From assembly GCA_028386065.3 (NCBI GenBank), contig JAKUCV010002314.1:191508-255507 (forward strand): DNA of 64,000 nucleotides. The letters run 5' to 3'. The translations under genes and the position numbers were made by a program. The notes beneath the pieces are model-generated. The model worked only from the letters and a program-made list of their open reading frames with translations. It did not search any database and was not told where the DNA came from. This document shows, piece after piece, positions 60,771-64,000 of this stretch; positions within the stretch are counted from its first letter, which is position 1; each line of letters opens with the position of its first letter. This stretch comes from Turnera subulata. Lineage: Eukaryota > Streptophyta > Magnoliopsida > Malpighiales > Passifloraceae.

Positions 60771-63399
60771 CATGTTGGGTGTCTGAATGTTGAGTTGGTC
60801 TGAAGCTTTGCAGGGCTGTTGTTGCAGTTAACAATGTTTGAGTTTGGATGAGGTACACTATAATTTGCTTGCTTTTACAATCGATGCTCCTCCAAACTAA
60901 AATTTAAACTGTCTTCTGGTTCTATTGGGCGCAACTGATTTGAGTTTGTGCCATTCTTTGTACAGGGTTTTCAACTGTGTTTCTTGCATTTGCTTGCTTT
61001 TGGAAGAATTAACAGGAAAGGGAGGGGTTTGGCTGCAGGCTGCAGGCTGGAAGTTGTTGCCTTTGTGTAAAAAGACTTAGGAAGATGGAAATTATGGTTG
61101 TAGGTTTAGCGTAGGAAGAGTAGAGAAGTTGGGAAAAAGTTGGTTAGGGTCTCGGAGGAGAGTTAAATTAGATGGTTGGATTACTTTTGTACACATTAAA
61201 ATTTACAACACTTAATACATGATTTTTAGCTTCAAGCTTCAATCAGACATGCCTTTCCATCTGGGTATATGCTGATTTAGCCTCTACTAAAGCGATCATG
61301 TGCAACTTACAACCACGTATATTAGTCACAAGCGGTTCCCCTAAGTAGTTAGATAAAAAGTGCATTCGATAACTTTGGGACTCTTAAAAAGGTTTGGGAC
61401 TTGAAACTTGGAAGCCACATCTCACATATTCTCACTCTGGCACTTTCAATCTTCTAAACAGGCATGTGAAAACTGGGATTTGCCAGGCTTGTCCCGGGTG
61501 GCAACGAGCTAATTGAATACATTATTTATCCATCCTTGTGGATGGAGGAAAAGGTTGCCGAAAGATTCCTGGTCGACACATGTGCAATTCACATGGGGAT
61601 AAATGTATAACCGTTGGGAGGTGACTACCATAGTTAACAGTTAATTTGTTTACTCAAAACACTAGTATTTGTTTGTTGTGCTTGTTCCCGTTATGCAGGC
61701 CATGATGATAGGCCTTTATGTCGGGGAACTTGAGATTAGCTCATTTTGTGCTTCCATGTAGATATCCGTTACCTTTCTGTTCTAGAGTTTAGGCTGACCA
61801 ATGTTATCCAAGGAAATCGTCACTATCTCCTCTATTCCCCAAGGCTTAGGATTGATGACTTAGATTGATGATGCCACGAAAAAATAAGGGAACGTATAAT
61901 GTTCATTGATGTCTCTTTGTGTGTAAATTTGAGGTCAATCTCCCTCGAAGAAAGCCACTGAGTTTGATATTCCAACCGACAAGTGGGGATGGTGATTGTA
62001 AGAAGAGATGCGATTTGGTGTACAAATGAAAACTTTTAAGGAATTTGATAAACCATCTGAATCACATACCAGATTGATTGATGTTGTCACTCTTAACTCG
62101 GTGACGATTAGCACTTATTAAATTAAGGGATGCAAATGGAAGTTTCCTGCTAAGGACCTTTTGTTTACTTTAGAGGATGTTTCCTCAAGTCAGATACTTA
62201 CGAATAGGCGTAGTTATCATGGTTGCGTATTTTGCGTGAATCAACTTGAAGATATTTTCCCAGTAACACCCAAAACCTGAAACACCCAACTTGGAAAAGG
62301 ACGTCACTACCAGTACCAGGAGCCTGATGTCCAAAACCCGCCGTTTCATCAAGACCGTACGCCACCTGCCATTTGTCTAAGCCGTAATTGCTCCCATCTT
62401 TTCTGTCCTTTTGAACCCGAGCAATCCACCATCTTTCCAATCGGTACATTAATAATAAGGCAATATCGTCACTATAGTAGTAACCTGCACTCCCATAATT
62501 ATAATTTTCAACAGCACACTTTCCACAGCCATTTATTTGTTTAACCACAGAAATCCATTATCATTTCACAGTCCTAATCATGCTCTTATTTCTCCTCAGC
62601 TTTGACCCGTCTCACAAGGCAGTCTTTTTTTTTTTTTTTTTAAGAAAGCCAGTCTGCTTTGAATGCATTGGAGATCAGTTATCACTTGAAAACAATATTT
62701 GAAACAATATTTAAGGCTCCTGGTGGGTGTTAAACTGTCAACTTGTTTGTTGCCTCCGTTTCAGATCACTAAAAATATTCACTCGTGAAGAGCACTTGCG
62801 TGCCTTTGCACATCTCTATATTTTCACATCATATCTTCCCTTCTACCCTTTTCATGTTCTGCATCTATGATTTGAGGCTTGACCAACATGTGTTTTCACC
62901 CACTGGGTGCATTTGGGTGGTAGAGCTGGAGATGCCCCCAGTCTGCCTTCTCAGGCTTATTACCTCTGCCAACCAAATACTCGAGAAACTTGTTCATATT
63001 TGCCTGTGAATCTATAGGAACAAACATAATCTAATACCAACAACACAAGAAGTCGAAGAAAGCTCCCTTTCCCAAACACAAAGTACCTCTACATCCAACA
63101 AAAATGGAGGGCTGAAAATTTTCCCCTTGCAGCAGTAAACAGTTTAAAATAATCCTAGATTCAAGTCTATAGACTATGATTGCCAATTTCCCAATGAAAT
63201 GAAAAACATGTAATTCTACCAGTAGATTAGTCGATCAGACAGAAACAGAACCATTGCCAGGCCGAATAGTCTTAATTATGAGGCAGGCTTGAGAAGCATC
63301 ACCATCTTGAATAAATTTCAATCAAGAACATCAAAGGGGGAACTCAAGTATGTACCCAAGCATAATGAATCCATGAAGACTTGAGCAATATGACACACT
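60771..63399. other. Intergenic between convergent GTE and Pol V genes
   Basis: The GTE 3' UTR occupies the start. The minus ORF at 62198-62548 shows no recognisable domain. One micro-insertion lies at 62616-62655. Confidence 0.5.
62616..62655 (-). mobile_element. Micro retro-insertion (T-tract + aagaa)
   Basis: The flanks aaggcagtct (62616-62625) and aagccagtct (62646-62655) differ at one base. The 20-bp insert is almost all T. Confidence 0.55.
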
Positions 63400-64000
63400 C
63401 TACAGCTTCCGTTCCCCCTTCTTGAAATTTACAAACACCTGTCCAAGCTTAGATTCAAGAGTATCTTGAGTCTCTGCATCCAAACCTTTAAGAAAAGACT
63501 TGGTTAAGTCGTGAGATGATAGAGTCTGGAAGACTTTACCACAAAACTTGCGTACTTCTGCCCTCTTCGACTGCTTTTCAGGCAAATTTGTCACCAAGTC
63601 CTTTACCAGATGGCTAAGGCTCGTTATATGGCTTTTCAAGATTTTTTTTGATGTGTTGTGGTTAGATTCATCCGTACCAGAAGCAACCATTGACTTCAGT
63701 ATCTCCGTCACAAGATCTAGAGCTTTAACTCGACGAAACTCAATCTTTCCAGTCCCACATTTTTCCAAAAGGAAACCAAAAAGATGATGCCCAATCCATT
63801 GCCTTCTGCGGAGAATTTCTTTTATAAACCCGGATTTTATTTGAGAGTTTCTAGTTTGGAAGTATCTTGTCAAGACATCCTTGAAAATATCAAAAACTCT
63901 TTGTAGTTCAGCCTCTGAAAACTTCTTAGAATCAATGATTTTCAGAATCCAAAAGGTTGAATTCTGACCAAGAGAAGTAATCATTGTGTGACGCTTCCAC
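63400..64000 (-). CDS. DNA polymerase V / MYBBP1A-like protein, C-terminal part
   Basis: The minus frame is open from the window edge to a stop at 63400, giving at least 199 residues that include TFWILKIIDSKKFSEAELQR, a helix-rich segment, and the end KLGQVFVNFKKGERKL. The pattern (KRAEVRKFCGKVFQTLSSHD) fits the C-terminus of plant POL5/MYBBP1A-like nucleolar proteins, which despite their name act in ribosomal RNA gene regulation rather than as replicative polymerases. The start lies beyond the window. It is convergent with the GTE gene. Confidence 0.75.
   Translation of the reverse strand, partial: WKRHTMITSLGQNSTFWILKIIDSKKFSEAELQRVFDIFKDVLTRYFQTRNSQIKSGFIKEILRRRQWIGHHLFGFLLEKCGTGKIEFRRVKALDLVTEILKSMVASGTDESNHNTSKKILKSHITSLSHLVKDLVTNLPEKQSKRAEVRKFCGKVFQTLSSHDLTKSFLKGLDAETQDTLESKLGQVFVNFKKGERKL

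Overview
This is nuclear DNA of a flowering plant, almost certainly a eudicot. The evidence is multi-exon genes with GT-AG introns, plastid-targeted and plant-specific proteins (a trichome-birefringence-like acetyltransferase, a GTE bromodomain factor, a KIB/DUF295 F-box protein), AT-rich intergenic DNA and many plant-type transposons. I cannot name the species. No bacterial, organellar or intact viral segment was seen.

Layout. 1-7.7 kb is a nest of transposons: the end of one long terminal repeat (LTR), a 1.3 kb hAT element with an 8-bp target duplication, a second LTR of about 3.9 kb carrying two minisatellites, a 146-residue unknown ORF on the minus strand, and a mariner-type element sitting against that ORF's TATA box. 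9.7-17.4 kb holds a single-exon DUF295/F-box-like gene (+), an RMD5-type GID/CTLH ubiquitin-ligase subunit (+) and a small plastid-targeted unknown (-). 18.3-41.1 kb is a gene block: TBL12-like (-, 4 exons), phosphoglycerate-mutase-like (+, 9 coding exons), fatty acid amide hydrolase (-, 20 exons) and a PB1-domain protein (+, 1 exon). 41.1-49.5 kb is a transposon-rich gap with a 1.8 kb MULE, an RNase H relic and LINE tails. 49.5-64 kb holds a MutS2 gene whose Smr exon is broken, a tiny CYSTM gene, a GTE7-like bromodomain/NET gene and the C-terminal end of a DNA polymerase V/MYBBP1A-like gene.

The order TBL - PGM-like - FAAH - PB1 - (insert) - Pol V matches, as I remember it, Arabidopsis At5g64470-64460-64440-64430-64420. 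If so, the MutS2, CYSTM and GTE genes together with 8 kb of repeats lie inside an otherwise conserved block. The genes are ordinary housekeeping or regulatory genes and do not form one pathway.

The least ordinary signals are (i) at least a dozen tiny retro-insertions, an oligo-T or oligo-A tract plus 0-50 bp between 10-18 bp target duplications, (ii) recent decay of the MutS2 Smr exon with two in-frame stops and a perfect in-frame 69-bp duplication, and (iii) the nested repeat structure at the left end. I found no convincing undescribed multi-gene system.
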